From UBA10649 sp964391765 (GTDB lineage: Bacteria > Actinomycetota > Actinomycetes > S36-B12), in assembly GCA_964391765.1 (NCBI GenBank), contig CAYMNG010000002.1:6066-70065 (forward strand): a DNA stretch of 64,000 bases, in the 5' to 3' direction. Below the pieces are notes generated by a model, which had not been told where the DNA came from, searched no databases, and worked only from the letters and a program-made list of their open reading frames with translations. A program made the position numbers and the translations under genes. Positions 1-7,859 of this stretch are shown here, one piece after another. How positions within the stretch are numbered: the stretch's first letter is position 1; the number at the start of each line of letters is the position of its first letter.

Positions 1-719
1 TCGTGCGGCGCAGTGGTGAACGCGGCCGCCGGGAACGTCACCGCCCCGGTCAGCGCCTCGTGCGGGTACAAGGAGACCGGGCCGAGCAGCGCCCGGTCCT
101 CGAGGGTGCGCGCCTGGCAGTCCGCGGTCGATCCGGCCGGCCCGTAGTAGCACTTCGCGCTGAGCACCGTGCCGGGTCCGATGACGACGCCCGACGCCTC
201 GGCGATGGGCACGGTCCAGCCGGTGCCGACGAGGTCCCAGTACAGCTCGACGTCACCGGGGGCGACGCCGGCCGGGAACTGCGGATCCTCGACGTCCTGG
301 GCGGTGATCGTCCGCAGGCCGTCGTGCACGGTGTACGCGATCAGGTACGTGTGCACCCCGGTGATCGTCCGGTTGGGGTCGCCGATCGTCAGTCGTCGGT
401 ACGGGCCCTCGTCGGTCGCCAGAAAGGGCACGTTGCCGCCGTCCATCAGGACGGCCGTGACGTCGATGTCGTACAGGCGCTTCTTGCCCAGGCCCAGCTC
501 GTCGTACACCGGGATGTCGCGATAGATCCCGTGCCGGTAGGCGCCTTGGAAGTCGTAGACGATCGTCTCCACGATCCGCATCGAGGAGTCCGGCGCGACG
601 ATGGCGCCGACGGTGAGGTCGTTGATCTGCTCGGCCTGCACGGCCGGCGCGACGAGGAGCGGCGCCGCCACCGCGCAGAACGCCGCTGCGAGGATCCGGG
701 TCGCGCGAGGCAGGCGCAT
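1..719 (-). CDS. DUF2207-family membrane/secreted protein, 3' end outside window
   Basis: The reading frame starts with MRLPRATRILAAAFCAVAAP, a clear signal peptide ending near VQA, followed by a domain with the DUF2207 pattern (an early I-V-E-x-I-x-Y-D-F segment, then GIYRDIPVYDELG). The part seen is about 239 residues and leaves the window before any stop, so the transmembrane C-terminus usual in this family is not visible. Its ATG overlaps the stop of the lemA gene by one base (TGATG). LemA and DUF2207 proteins are commonly neighbours in bacteria; the biochemical role is unknown. The family call is from recognition of the sequence, the role is not inferable. Confidence 0.75.
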   Translation of the reverse strand, partial: MRLPRATRILAAAFCAVAAPLLVAPAVQAEQINDLTVGAIVAPDSSMRIVETIVYDFQGAYRHGIYRDIPVYDELGLGKKRLYDIDVTAVLMDGGNVPFLATDEGPYRRLTIGDPNRTITGVHTYLIAYTVHDGLRTITAQDVEDPQFPAGVAPGDVELYWDLVGTGWTVPIAEASGVVIGPGTVLSAKCYYGPAGSTADCQARTLEDRALLGPVSLYPHEALTGAVTFPAAAFTTAPH

Positions 720-1270
720 CAGAACTCGACGGGTGGCGCGGTCCGCCGACCGGCGTCCGGCTCGGCGTACATCTCCCGTTCGTGCACGCCGGCCATCCCC
801 GCGAACCACATCGACGGGATCGTGCGCAGCGCGGTGTTGAGCGTGACGACGGAGTCGTTGTAGTACTGCCGGGCGAACTGCAACTCGCCCTCGACCGACG
901 CCAGCTGCGCCTGCAGGTCCCGGAATCCCGCGGTCGCGGTCAGTTGCGGGTACGCCTCGGCGACCGCGAACAGCCGGCCGAGCGCGGCGGTGAGGGCACC
1001 GTCGGCGGCGGCGGTCTGCGCGACGCCGGTCGCCGAGGCGGCCGTGGCGCGAGCGGCGGTGACCTCGCTCATCGTGCCGCGCTCGAAGTCGGCCGCGCCC
1101 TTGACCGTCTCGACGAGGTTGGGCACCAGGTCGGCGCGCTTGGACAGCAGCGTGTCGATGCCGGCCCACGCCCCCTGCGCGGTCACGTCCAGGCGACGCA
1201 GTCGGTTGAACTGCGTGATCGCGATGACGGCGAGGACGGCGACGACGACGAGGACGATGACGGCGATCAT
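719..1270 (-). CDS. lemA: LemA family protein
   Basis: This 183-residue protein begins with one hydrophobic segment (MIAVIVLVVVAVLAVIAI) and continues with the hallmark LemA core: N-R-L-R-R, then a helical stretch with SKRADLVPNLVETVKG, and the C-terminal YPQLTATAGFRDLQAQLA and FARQYYNDSVVTLNT motifs. LemA proteins are membrane-anchored coiled helical bundles of unknown function. The start is supported by a GGGAGGT ribosome-binding site directly upstream. It is transcribed together with the downstream DUF2207 gene, with which it shares a one-base overlap. Confidence 0.93.
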   Translation of the reverse strand: MIAVIVLVVVAVLAVIAITQFNRLRRLDVTAQGAWAGIDTLLSKRADLVPNLVETVKGAADFERGTMSEVTAARATAASATGVAQTAAADGALTAALGRLFAVAEAYPQLTATAGFRDLQAQLASVEGELQFARQYYNDSVVTLNTALRTIPSMWFAGMAGVHEREMYAEPDAGRRTAPPVEF

Positions 1271-1326
1271 GGGACCTCCCGGGGTGTGCCCGAAGGCTAT
1301 CGGCCGGTCGGTGGGCGGCGTGATGA

Positions 1327-2088
1327 CTACGGCTGGGCGCTCAACCCGCCGTCGACGACGAGGCACTGGCCGGTGACGAAGCTTGACCCGTCGCCGGCGA
1401 GGAACGCCGCGGCCTCGGCGACCTCCTCCGGCCGGCCCCAGCGGCGCATCGGCACCCGATCGAGGACCGACGCCTCGACGGCGGCGTCCGAGCGCAGGAA
1501 GTCGGTGAGGTCGGTCTGGATCCACCCGGGAACCAGCGCGTTGGCCCGGATGCCCTGAGGGGCCGTCTCGATCGCCAGGCTCTGGGTCAGCGACACCAGC
1601 GCGGCCTTCGCCGCGCCGTAGTGCGCCATCATCGGCGACCCCCGCAACGCGGTCACCGAGGCCACGTTGACGATCGAGCCGTGTCCGCTGGCGATCAGGG
1701 CCGGCAGGCTGGCCTGGATGAGACGCAGGACCGAGTCGAGGTTGACGGTCATCGTCTTGCGCCACCCGGCGAACCGCAACTGCGCCACCGGGGCCATGAA
1801 CGAGTTCCCGCCGGCGTTGTTCACGAGGATGTCCAGGCCACCGAAGTGCCCGACGGCGGCGGTGACGAGCGCGTCCGGCGCGTCCTCGGCGGTGACGTCG
1901 ACGGTCACCGCCAGCGCGCGGCCGCCGGCGTCGGCGATGGCGGCGGCGACCTGCGCGAGGGCGTCGGGTGATCGGGCGCCGAGGACGACGGCTGCGCCGT
2001 CGGCCGCCAGGCGTCGGGCGATCGCGCTGCCGATCCCCCGGGACGCACCCGTGACGATCGCCGTACGTCCGGCGAGGCTGGCGGTCAT
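1327..2088 (-). CDS. Short-chain dehydrogenase/reductase (classical SDR)
   Basis: The 253-residue protein is a complete classical SDR. It has the NAD(P)-binding TGASRGIGSAIA motif at residues 14-25, the NNAG motif (LVNNAGG) near residue 90, a catalytic Ser in NVASVTA and the YxxxK pair in HYGAAKAAL, followed by the PG motif (LVPGWIQTDL). The SDR fold usually reduces a keto group or oxidises an alcohol; the substrate cannot be told. Residues of the ARS type after the first beta strand suggest NADPH but this is a weak inference. A CAGGAG ribosome-binding site precedes the ATG. It is divergent from a hydrolase gene with a repeat-rich operator-like region between them. Confidence 0.9.
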   Translation of the reverse strand: MTASLAGRTAIVTGASRGIGSAIARRLAADGAAVVLGARSPDALAQVAAAIADAGGRALAVTVDVTAEDAPDALVTAAVGHFGGLDILVNNAGGNSFMAPVAQLRFAGWRKTMTVNLDSVLRLIQASLPALIASGHGSIVNVASVTALRGSPMMAHYGAAKAALVSLTQSLAIETAPQGIRANALVPGWIQTDLTDFLRSDAAVEASVLDRVPMRRWGRPEEVAEAAAFLAGDGSSFVTGQCLVVDGGLSAQP

Positions 2089-2150
2089 CGGCGGCTCCTG
2101 GGTCGGCTCGGGTTCGCGATCCGAGGCTAGCGGGCGATGCGACCAGCGAG

Positions 2151-2176
2151 TAACCTACGGTACCGTAACCTACGGT
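2151..2176. promoter_or_regulatory. Candidate operator between divergent SDR and hydrolase genes
   Basis: The 11-base sequence TAACCTACGGT occurs twice with a 15-base period (2151-2161 and 2166-2176). Across the junction it forms the perfect 12-base palindrome TACGGTACCGTA at 2156-2167. Such a direct-plus-inverted arrangement in a short divergent gap is typical of a repressor-binding site, for example for a TetR-family protein, and could control both the dehydrogenase and the hydrolase. No regulator gene is adjacent, so the partner is unknown. Confidence 0.5.
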
Positions 2177-2201
2177 CGAGTAAGTTCGGGAAGGGAGAGC
2201 G

Positions 2202-3146
2202 ATGAAGGTGCAGTCTGCGGACCGGGCCGGTTCGGTGCGAGAGGTCGTGCTGTTCGGTCGAACCGTGTCGTACGTCGAGTGGGACGGGCCGGGGATCCCG
2301 ATCGTCCTCGTCCACGGGATGGGATCCAGCGGGACGACGTGGGGATCGGTCCCCGCCGAACTCGGTGCCGCGCACCGGGTCATCGTCCTCGACCTGCCCG
2401 GTCACGGTCGGTCCGACGCCGGCCCGGGCGATTACAGCCTCGGGGCGCTGGCCTCGACCGTGCGCGACCTCCTGGACTGGTTGGGCATCGAGCAGGTCCA
2501 CCTCGTCGGGCATTCCCTGGGCGGCGGGATCGCGATGCAGTTCGCGTACCAGTTCCCGACGCGGGTCGCGTCGATGACGCTGGAGTCCAGCGGCGGCCTG
2601 GGCCCGGACGCGGGGGTCGGCCTGCGCGCGGCCAGCCTGCCGGGTGCCGAACTGGTCCTGCGGATGCTGGCCAGCCGGCGCGTCCAGGACTGGGCGATGT
2701 GGACCGGGACCCGCCTGTCGGCGTTGGGCGTTCGCTCGGCCTCGGCCGCGGAGCGCGGGCTGGACCGGCTCGCCGTGCTCGGGGCACGCGACCGGCGCGA
2801 CGCGTTCCTGGCGACCCTCCGCGCGGTCGTCGGCCCCCAGGGGCAGCGGGTCAGCGCGCTGGAGCGCCTGTCCCTCGTCGACGGCCGGCGCGTCCTCATC
2901 GTGTGGGGTGATCGCGACGCCGTGATCCCGGTCGAGCACGGCCACACCGCGCACGCGGCACTGCCCGGCAGCCGACTCGTCGTCTTCGGCGAGGCCGGTC
3001 ACGAACCGCACACCAGCGACGGTCCGCGGTTCGCCGAGGTCGTCGCGGCGCACGTCGGTCACTGGGACGCCGTCGCCGTGGACTCCGCCGATCCGCGCAC
3101 CGGTTCGTCGTCCGCCGTCTCGTCGCCCGCCATGATGGGCGCATGA
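2202..3146 (+). CDS. Alpha/beta hydrolase
   Basis: The 314-residue protein has an alpha/beta-hydrolase fold. The oxyanion-hole loop is VHGMGSSGTTW (about residue 37), the nucleophile elbow is GHSLGG, the acid is likely the Asp in WGDRDAVIP, and the catalytic His lies in GEAGHEPH near residue 270. About 30 residues of Ser/Ala-rich tail follow the fold. The family covers esterases, haloalkane-type and C-C bond hydrolases, so the substrate is open. The ATG is preceded by AAGGGAGAG. It overlaps the next small gene by four bases (ATGA), so the two are probably co-translated. Confidence 0.88.
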   Translation: MKVQSADRAGSVREVVLFGRTVSYVEWDGPGIPIVLVHGMGSSGTTWGSVPAELGAAHRVIVLDLPGHGRSDAGPGDYSLGALASTVRDLLDWLGIEQVHLVGHSLGGGIAMQFAYQFPTRVASMTLESSGGLGPDAGVGLRAASLPGAELVLRMLASRRVQDWAMWTGTRLSALGVRSASAAERGLDRLAVLGARDRRDAFLATLRAVVGPQGQRVSALERLSLVDGRRVLIVWGDRDAVIPVEHGHTAHAALPGSRLVVFGEAGHEPHTSDGPRFAEVVAAHVGHWDAVAVDSADPRTGSSSAVSSPAMMGA

Positions 3147-3406
3147 CGAACCAGCCGGACCCGTTCGATGACGTCGTGTTCGACGAGGAGTTCGTCGCCG
3201 GCGGTGCCGCGGAGGCTTCGGCCGACGAACGGCTGCGCCGGGTCCGGCGGATCGCCGCCGGCAACGATCGCCTGCGCGATGCCGGCGAGATCGCCGACGG
3301 CTCGGGCAAGCCGCGGTTCCACCGGGTGCGCCGGGCCGTGCCGTGGGTCGTCGTCGGTGGCGTGATCGCCGTGGCGATCGTCGTCGTCGCGTTGATCGCG
3401 CGCTGA
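3143..3406 (+). CDS. Small single-pass membrane protein, unknown function
   Basis: This 87-residue protein has an acidic N-terminus (PFDDVVFDEEF), a basic middle and one C-terminal transmembrane helix (about residues 67-86, VPWVVVGGVIAVAIVVVALI) ending in a positive residue. That topology suggests a tail-anchored protein with a cytoplasmic N-terminus. I do not recognise the family. It overlaps the hydrolase upstream (ATGA) and the LCIB-like gene downstream (TGATG, one base), so all three form one operon. Confidence 0.7.
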   Translation: MTNQPDPFDDVVFDEEFVAGGAAEASADERLRRVRRIAAGNDRLRDAGEIADGSGKPRFHRVRRAVPWVVVGGVIAVAIVVVALIAR

Positions 3407-4146
3407 TGGCCGACGCGGATCCGGCCGCGACCGACGTCGACGTCGGCGACCGGGCCGCGGTCGGGACCGCGGACTTCGTCACCTGGTCCGAGTGGGCGCT
3501 GGCCCGCGTCGGCTTCCGCCCCACCAACACCCTCGCTCTGGTCGGAGTGTGCCGCGACGAGCTCATGCACGGATTCGAACGGGACGTCGCCGCGGTGTGG
3601 GGCAGGCCGTTCGAGATCGGGTCCCTGGCCGGGATGCTCTTCATCGGCCATACTGGCCTGCGTGCGGCCCTGAGCCACGCCCCGGGCGAGGACGGCCGTC
3701 ACCGCCTCGCCGCATTCTGCTTCTCGCACATCGGGATCGACGCGGCCGGCCGCGTCGGTCGCGTGCAGCGTCGCGGACTGCTGCGGGCCTCGGCAGCCTG
3801 TGGCGCGCTGGTGGCGTTGCGCACCGCGCTGGCCGACGGCCAGCGCGTGTTCGACCTCGACCCGGCCGATCCGGAGCAGTCCCTGCTCGGCATGCGGCTG
3901 GCACCGCTGCTCGTCGGGTCGGCGGGCGTCTCCTCGGTGCCGTCGTTGCCGCGGATCACCTCCGCCGCAGCGCGTTGCGCCGCCACGGACCTGCGCGACC
4001 TGGTCGCCGCGATCGGCTCCGACGAGCCGGTCAACGTGGCCTACCTCAGCGGGATCGTGGTGCACGGCGCCGACGGGGTCGATCGCATCGTCGACGTGGC
4101 GGCCGAGGTCGTGATCGACCGCGCGCGGATCGACCTGGCCTTCTGA
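3406..4146 (+). CDS. LCIB-like protein, candidate zinc carbonic anhydrase
   Basis: The 246-residue protein shows the pattern I associate with the LCIB/theta-type carbonic anhydrase group: GVCRDEL with Cys49, Arg50 and Asp51, then a conserved-looking SLAGMLFIGHTGLRAALSHAP block, His108 in FCFSHIGID, and Cys132 in ACGAL. In structurally studied LCIB homologues the zinc is held by Cys, His and Cys with an Asp-Arg dyad, which these residues would supply. There is no signal peptide, so it would act in the cytosol. It follows the small membrane-protein gene with a one-base overlap. The assignment rests on motif memory and needs a profile search; a zinc hydrolase of another kind is possible. Confidence 0.58.
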   Translation: MADADPAATDVDVGDRAAVGTADFVTWSEWALARVGFRPTNTLALVGVCRDELMHGFERDVAAVWGRPFEIGSLAGMLFIGHTGLRAALSHAPGEDGRHRLAAFCFSHIGIDAAGRVGRVQRRGLLRASAACGALVALRTALADGQRVFDLDPADPEQSLLGMRLAPLLVGSAGVSSVPSLPRITSAAARCAATDLRDLVAAIGSDEPVNVAYLSGIVVHGADGVDRIVDVAAEVVIDRARIDLAF

Positions 4147-4175
4147 CGAGGCGCGCGCCGGCACGCCGATCGGCT

Positions 4176-4246
4176 CACCTGTCGACCTTGAGGTTCCACC
4201 GCGTGTCTCGCGCCAGGACGCGGTACAGCCTCACGGTCGGCAGGTG
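4176..4246. repeat. Interspersed inverted repeat, copy 1 of 3
   Basis: Imperfect inverted arms run from CACCTG plus CGACCTTGAG (4176-4192) to CTCACGGTCG plus CAGGTG (4230-4246), with CACCGCGT-like and ACGCGGTA-like inner arms. The core is 57 bases long and resembles the copies at 21801-21857 and 36348-36420. This copy lies between the convergent ends of the LCIB-like and diguanylate-cyclase genes, where it could also act as a bidirectional terminator. Confidence 0.75.
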
Positions 4247-4252
4247 GGCGAT

Positions 4253-5686
4253 CTACCAGGCGGCGACGATCCGGTCCCGGCCCTGTTCCTTGGCCGTGTA
4301 CAAGGCGACGTCGGCGCGCCGCAGGAGGCCCGGCCCGGACTCGCCGGTGTCGAGGACGGCGTAGCCGATCGAGACCGTGCGGTGCGGTGGCATCGCGGTG
4401 CGCAGTCGATCGAGGACGTCGGTGGCCTGGTCGGCGTCGACCCCGGGCAGCAGGACGGCGAACTCCTCGCCGCCGTAGCGGGCCAAGAACGCGTCGGCCG
4501 GCAGCGCGGCGTGCCAGGACCGTCCGCAGGCGGCGAGCAACCGATCGCCCGCCTGGTGGCCGTTCTCGTCGTTGAACGCCTTGAAGTGGTCCAGGTCCAG
4601 CATCGCGACCGTCAGCGGCCGGCCGGTCAGTTGCGCGGACTGCACCGCGCGCGTGATCTCGTGATCGAGCGTGCGCCGGTTGGGCAGCCCGGTGAGCGGG
4701 TCGGTGCGCGCCTCCCGGTCCAGCAGGGCGTTCTGGTGTCGCACCGTGGACAGAACCCGTTGGAGTCGCCAGACGACGAGCAGGATCACCGCGACCGACG
4801 CCAGCGTGAGCAGCCGCACCGACTCCGAGCCGATGCCCCAGGTCGTGACGACGAGCAGGATCGGGATCGTCAGGACGCCGGCGGCCAGCCCGACCAGCCG
4901 GACCGAACCGTCCGCCCGGGTCGGCCGTGGCGAGGTCTCGTCGAGCGTCCGCGCGCCCGGTGCCCACGGGGCGGCGGCCATGAACATGATCGCGGCCAGC
5001 AGCGTCGCGTCGAGCCAGGGCGGGGAGAAGTCCTCGGACCCGTTCTGGATGACGAGGTTGTACAGCAGGTCGCCGGTGAGGGTCACGAGGAAGCCGGCGA
5101 TGAGCAACGTCATCGATATCGGCGCACGACCTCGGGCGACGACCAGGCGGATGAGCGAGGACAGGACGACGATGTCGAGGAACGGGTACGACAGGGCGAT
5201 GACGATGCCCGCGTTCGTCTGCTCGGTGTCGGCGATGATCGGGCGAGCGATGAAGTACCCCACGACGGCGGCGACGGCGATCGTGATGACGAGGGTGTCG
5301 ATCCCGGCGTCGAAGTCCCGGCCGGGGACGACCCGGCGGACGAGGACGAGCAGGCCGGCGATCGCGGACGCGTACGCGACCAGGTAGAGCGCGTCCGCCG
5401 GTCCGGGGAACGGTGGCTCGTCGACGATCCGCTGCTGCACGTCGTAGACGATGTCCGCGCAGACGGTGAGCGCGGCGTAGCCCCACAGGAGCCACCACAC
5501 CGTCCGGGTTCGGCGCGGCATGCGGGCGACGGCGAAGAGGTACGCGGCGATCGCGACGACGCCGGCCCCGCGGGCCAGCAGGACCCACCCGAGCGTGTCG
5601 ACCGGGAGGACGAGCAGCGACAGGCAGACCAGCAGTCCAGCCGTCAGCGCGGGCACCCATGCCCGCGCCCGCAGTCCCTCGCCCAT
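4253..5686 (-). CDS. Membrane-bound diguanylate cyclase (GGDEF)
   Basis: The 477-residue protein has a long hydrophobic N-terminal half with roughly eight to ten transmembrane helices, and a C-terminal GGDEF domain beginning at ARTDPLTGLPNRR. The signature is GGEEF (RYGGEEFAVLLPG) and the metal-binding DLDHFK segment is intact, so it should make cyclic di-GMP from GTP. The inhibitory RxxD site normally five residues before the signature is absent (PADA in its place), so product inhibition is unlikely. The start was placed at the ATG with GGAGGAGAC in front of it. It is the only gene of its transcript; a repeat hairpin follows its stop. Confidence 0.9.
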   Translation of the reverse strand: MGEGLRARAWVPALTAGLLVCLSLLVLPVDTLGWVLLARGAGVVAIAAYLFAVARMPRRTRTVWWLLWGYAALTVCADIVYDVQQRIVDEPPFPGPADALYLVAYASAIAGLLVLVRRVVPGRDFDAGIDTLVITIAVAAVVGYFIARPIIADTEQTNAGIVIALSYPFLDIVVLSSLIRLVVARGRAPISMTLLIAGFLVTLTGDLLYNLVIQNGSEDFSPPWLDATLLAAIMFMAAAPWAPGARTLDETSPRPTRADGSVRLVGLAAGVLTIPILLVVTTWGIGSESVRLLTLASVAVILLVVWRLQRVLSTVRHQNALLDREARTDPLTGLPNRRTLDHEITRAVQSAQLTGRPLTVAMLDLDHFKAFNDENGHQAGDRLLAACGRSWHAALPADAFLARYGGEEFAVLLPGVDADQATDVLDRLRTAMPPHRTVSIGYAVLDTGESGPGLLRRADVALYTAKEQGRDRIVAAW

Positions 5687-5745
5687 GTCTCCTCCAGTCG
5701 GACCCACAGCCTAGGTCGCGACGACCCTCGAACCGGGCTGCGAAT

Positions 5746-5786
5746 CGCCTGGTCGTCACCGATCGTCGCCTGGTCGTCACCGATCG
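5746..5786. repeat. 20-base tandem direct repeat upstream of the cyclase gene
   Basis: The 20-mer CGCCTGGTCGTCACCGATCG occurs at 5746-5765 and again at 5767-5786, exactly two helical turns (21 bases) apart. The position 60-100 bases upstream of the diguanylate cyclase start suits a binding site for a dimeric regulator, but no family is indicated. Confidence 0.5.
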
Positions 5787-5875
5787 ACGTCCGATTACCG
5801 GCCGCCAACGTGCTCGTCGACCGACCCGGTCGCGAGAGGAATGTCACAGGGATCGGCACCGACATGCCGCCCAGA

Positions 5876-5891
5876 TGTGGTGCAGATCACG
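5876..5891. promoter_or_regulatory. CRP/GlxR-type binding site candidate
   Basis: The sequence TGTGGTGCAGATCACG fits the actinobacterial CRP pattern TGTGA-N6-TCACA in eight of ten fixed positions, with the correct six-base spacer. It lies about 330 bases before the lysozyme-fold gene, just ahead of an AT-richer segment. Resuscitation-promoting-factor genes are known CRP/GlxR targets in mycobacteria and corynebacteria, which makes the location plausible. Confidence 0.45.
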
Positions 5892-5994
5892 GGATGAATC
5901 GGTCGCAAATAGGTGAAAACAGACAAAGCGCCCGACTGGCGGATCGACTGTCCGATTAGCAGATTGTCGTTGTCCTTCATAGACTTTCGGGTTG

Positions 5995-6215
5995 GATGGC
6001 GGCCTTCCCCCGGCCGTCCGGCGAAGAAGCAGGACCTTCGCGATGCCCCGGCGGTAGCCGCCGCCGGGTGCCGAGCGGCCAGCAACGGCAGCGACGTGCG
6101 ACTCGTCGCTGGCGGGCGTTCGGCAGGAGAGCCAGGCGAGACGGACAGATGTGCTCGCTGCGGCCCGGACCCGCATCGCGGTCGCGCATCGGGTGGACCG
6201 ATGCCGAACGATGAG
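5995..6215 (+). ncRNA. Structured 5' leader, possible riboswitch
   Basis: Upstream of the lysozyme-fold gene there are several strong hairpins: CCCGGCGG pairing with CCGCCGGG around 6044-6066, and CAGCGACG pairing perfectly with CGTCGCTG around 6090-6115 across a seven-base loop, followed by a GGCAGGAGAGCC element. Long structured leaders, often cyclic-di-AMP (ydaO-type) riboswitches, precede cell-wall hydrolase genes in actinobacteria. I cannot align this leader confidently to that or to the GEMM consensus, so the class is left open. Confidence 0.35.
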
Positions 6216-6220
6216 GACGA

Positions 6221-6931
6221 ATGTCAACAGCAAGAACCGTCCGGAGCGCGAAGCGCGCCGGCGTCGTCGCAGTCGCGGTGGCCCTCACCGCATCGATCGG
6301 CCCGGCGAGCGCGACCGCGATCGCCACGACGGCCGCACCGGCCGCGGTGGCCGCGCCGGCGGGTGCGGGGAACGACGTCGCGCCGGTCGCGGCGGTCGCG
6401 GCAGGCGTCCCGGCCGCGGCGCAGGTCACCGCTGCGACGACGGCGGCGCGGCGCCCGGTCTCGCGCCCGGCCACTCGGCCCAGTCGCGCGAGCGCGCAGC
6501 GCTCGCAGGCGCTGGCGTACGCGCGGTTCACCGCGTTCACGTTGCGCTCCAACCAGACTCGCGACATGCGCGGGGTGGAGCGCAGCATGTACCGCGGGCG
6601 GTACTACACCGCTGCGGCCGAGTCCAAGCGCCTGTGCATCGTGCGCCGGGAGAGCCAGGGGCACTACGACGCGGTCTCGCGCGGCGGCACGTACCGCGGC
6701 GCCTACCAGGTGTCGGCCGCGCTGGCGCGCGGTGCGACCTGGATGATGCTCAAGGAGCACAAGGCGCTCATGGGCACCGACTCCGCCAAGCGCACCATGG
6801 CGAAGCTGCGCGCGACGCCCATGAACCGCTGGCCGCGCTACTGGCAGGACGCCGCGTTCCACACGATCATCGACTACCGCGGCACGCTGTCCGGGGCCAA
6901 GCACTGGGCCGGCGGGCGCTGGCGCTGCTGA
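6221..6931 (+). CDS. Secreted lysozyme-fold (Rpf/transglycosylase-like) protein
   Basis: The 236-residue protein has an N-terminal signal sequence (KRAGVVAVAVALTASIGPASA), a low-complexity Ala/Thr/Pro linker to about residue 95, and a C-terminal domain of about 120 residues. The segment CIVRRESQGHYDAVSRGG with a Glu after the first helix, followed by TYRGAYQVS, matches the active-site arrangement of Rpf and soluble lytic transglycosylase domains. It should cleave peptidoglycan outside the membrane. The ATG has a GAGGACGA ribosome-binding site. The upstream region carries a CRP-like site and a structured leader, consistent with tight control of a wall hydrolase. Confidence 0.75.
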   Translation: MSTARTVRSAKRAGVVAVAVALTASIGPASATAIATTAAPAAVAAPAGAGNDVAPVAAVAAGVPAAAQVTAATTAARRPVSRPATRPSRASAQRSQALAYARFTAFTLRSNQTRDMRGVERSMYRGRYYTAAAESKRLCIVRRESQGHYDAVSRGGTYRGAYQVSAALARGATWMMLKEHKALMGTDSAKRTMAKLRATPMNRWPRYWQDAAFHTIIDYRGTLSGAKHWAGGRWRC

Positions 6932-7016
6932 CGAGCCCACCGCGCCCTGCCATGCTGTGCGCCGAATCGACCGGATCCACGGCCGATGCCCGGCACGGAG
7001 CGAAAGGACGTCTCGC

Positions 7017-7841
7017 GTGGCACGTCGGCTGCGGATCGTCACGGCGAACCTGAACGGCGTGCGGGCGGCGCTGCGGCGCGGGGGCCTGGCCTGGCTGGCC
7101 GCCGCGCGGGCGGATGTGATCTGCCTGCAGGAGGTGCGGGCGACGCACGAGCAACTGCACGCGGCCCTCGTCGACGGCGGACTGGGGACCTGGCACGTGT
7201 CGCACGCGCCGGCACCGCAACTGGGTCGGGCCGGCGTCGCCGTCCTGAGCCGGAGCCAGCCGCTGGCGGTGCGCGACCGCCTCGGGCTGGCCGGCATCGA
7301 CGGTCAGGGCAGGTGGATCGAGGTCGACCTCGAGACCGCGGCCGGACCGCTGACGGTCGCGTCGGTGTACGTCCACACCGGCGAGGCCGACACTGCGCGG
7401 CAGGTCGACAAGTACGCGTTCTTGGCCGACATGGACCGCCGGATGGAGTCGTTGCGTCGATCGGCCGCCCGGCGATCCGGCCACGCCGTGGTCTGCGGTG
7501 ACCTCAACGTCGCGCACCGCGAAGTGGATATCAAGAACTGGAAGGGGAATCGGGACAAGGCCGGATTCCTGCCGGACGAACGCGCGCACCTGGACACCTG
7601 GCTCGCGCGGCACTGGCGCGACCTCGGGCGCGAGCACGGCGGTGCCGGTCCGGGGCCGTACACCTGGTGGAGTTGGCGCGGGCAGGCGTTCGACAACGAC
7701 GCGGGGTGGCGGATCGACTACGTGCTGGCGACGACCGGGCTCGCACCGAAGTGCCGGTCGGTCGAGATCGGCCGCGCGCCGACCTACGCGCAGCGCTGGA
7801 GCGACCATGCGCCGGTGACCGCGACGTTCGCGCTGCCCTGA
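7017..7841 (+). CDS. xth: Exodeoxyribonuclease III (AP endonuclease)
   Basis: This 274-residue protein is a complete exonuclease III-type endonuclease/exonuclease/phosphatase fold. It opens with RIVTANLNGVRAA, carries the metal-binding Glu in ICLQEVRA, the GDLNVAHREVDIKN segment with catalytic Asp and Asn, WWSWRGQAFDNDAGWRIDYVL, and the terminal SDHAPV. It repairs abasic sites and trims 3' ends in DNA. The GTG start is chosen because AAAGGA lies just upstream and the protein then begins four residues before the first beta strand; an upstream in-frame ATG would add twenty unconserved residues. Confidence 0.93.
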   Translation: MARRLRIVTANLNGVRAALRRGGLAWLAAARADVICLQEVRATHEQLHAALVDGGLGTWHVSHAPAPQLGRAGVAVLSRSQPLAVRDRLGLAGIDGQGRWIEVDLETAAGPLTVASVYVHTGEADTARQVDKYAFLADMDRRMESLRRSAARRSGHAVVCGDLNVAHREVDIKNWKGNRDKAGFLPDERAHLDTWLARHWRDLGREHGGAGPGPYTWWSWRGQAFDNDAGWRIDYVLATTGLAPKCRSVEIGRAPTYAQRWSDHAPVTATFALP

Positions 7842-7859
7842 GGCGACGGGCCGGCGGCG

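Larger units (their letters stand above)
5687..6220. other. Gene-free 0.53-kb intergenic region
   Basis: This is the longest non-coding stretch. It lies between the divergent starts of the diguanylate cyclase and the secreted lysozyme-fold protein. Base composition falls clearly between about 5890 and 5990, as expected for promoters. It holds a 20-base direct repeat, a CRP-like palindrome and a hairpin-rich leader, each listed separately. I see no convincing open reading frame in it. Confidence 0.7.

Noticed and set aside
5880..6000. A cyclic-di-GMP (GEMM) riboswitch suggested by GACAAAGC and GCCGGGTGCCGA segments
   Set aside because: The spacing and the GAAA tetraloop do not fit the consensus, so I only report an unclassified structured leader.
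6120..6150. Cobalamin box suggested by AGAGCCAGGCGAGAC
   Set aside because: It deviates from the B12 box and the upstream core is missing.
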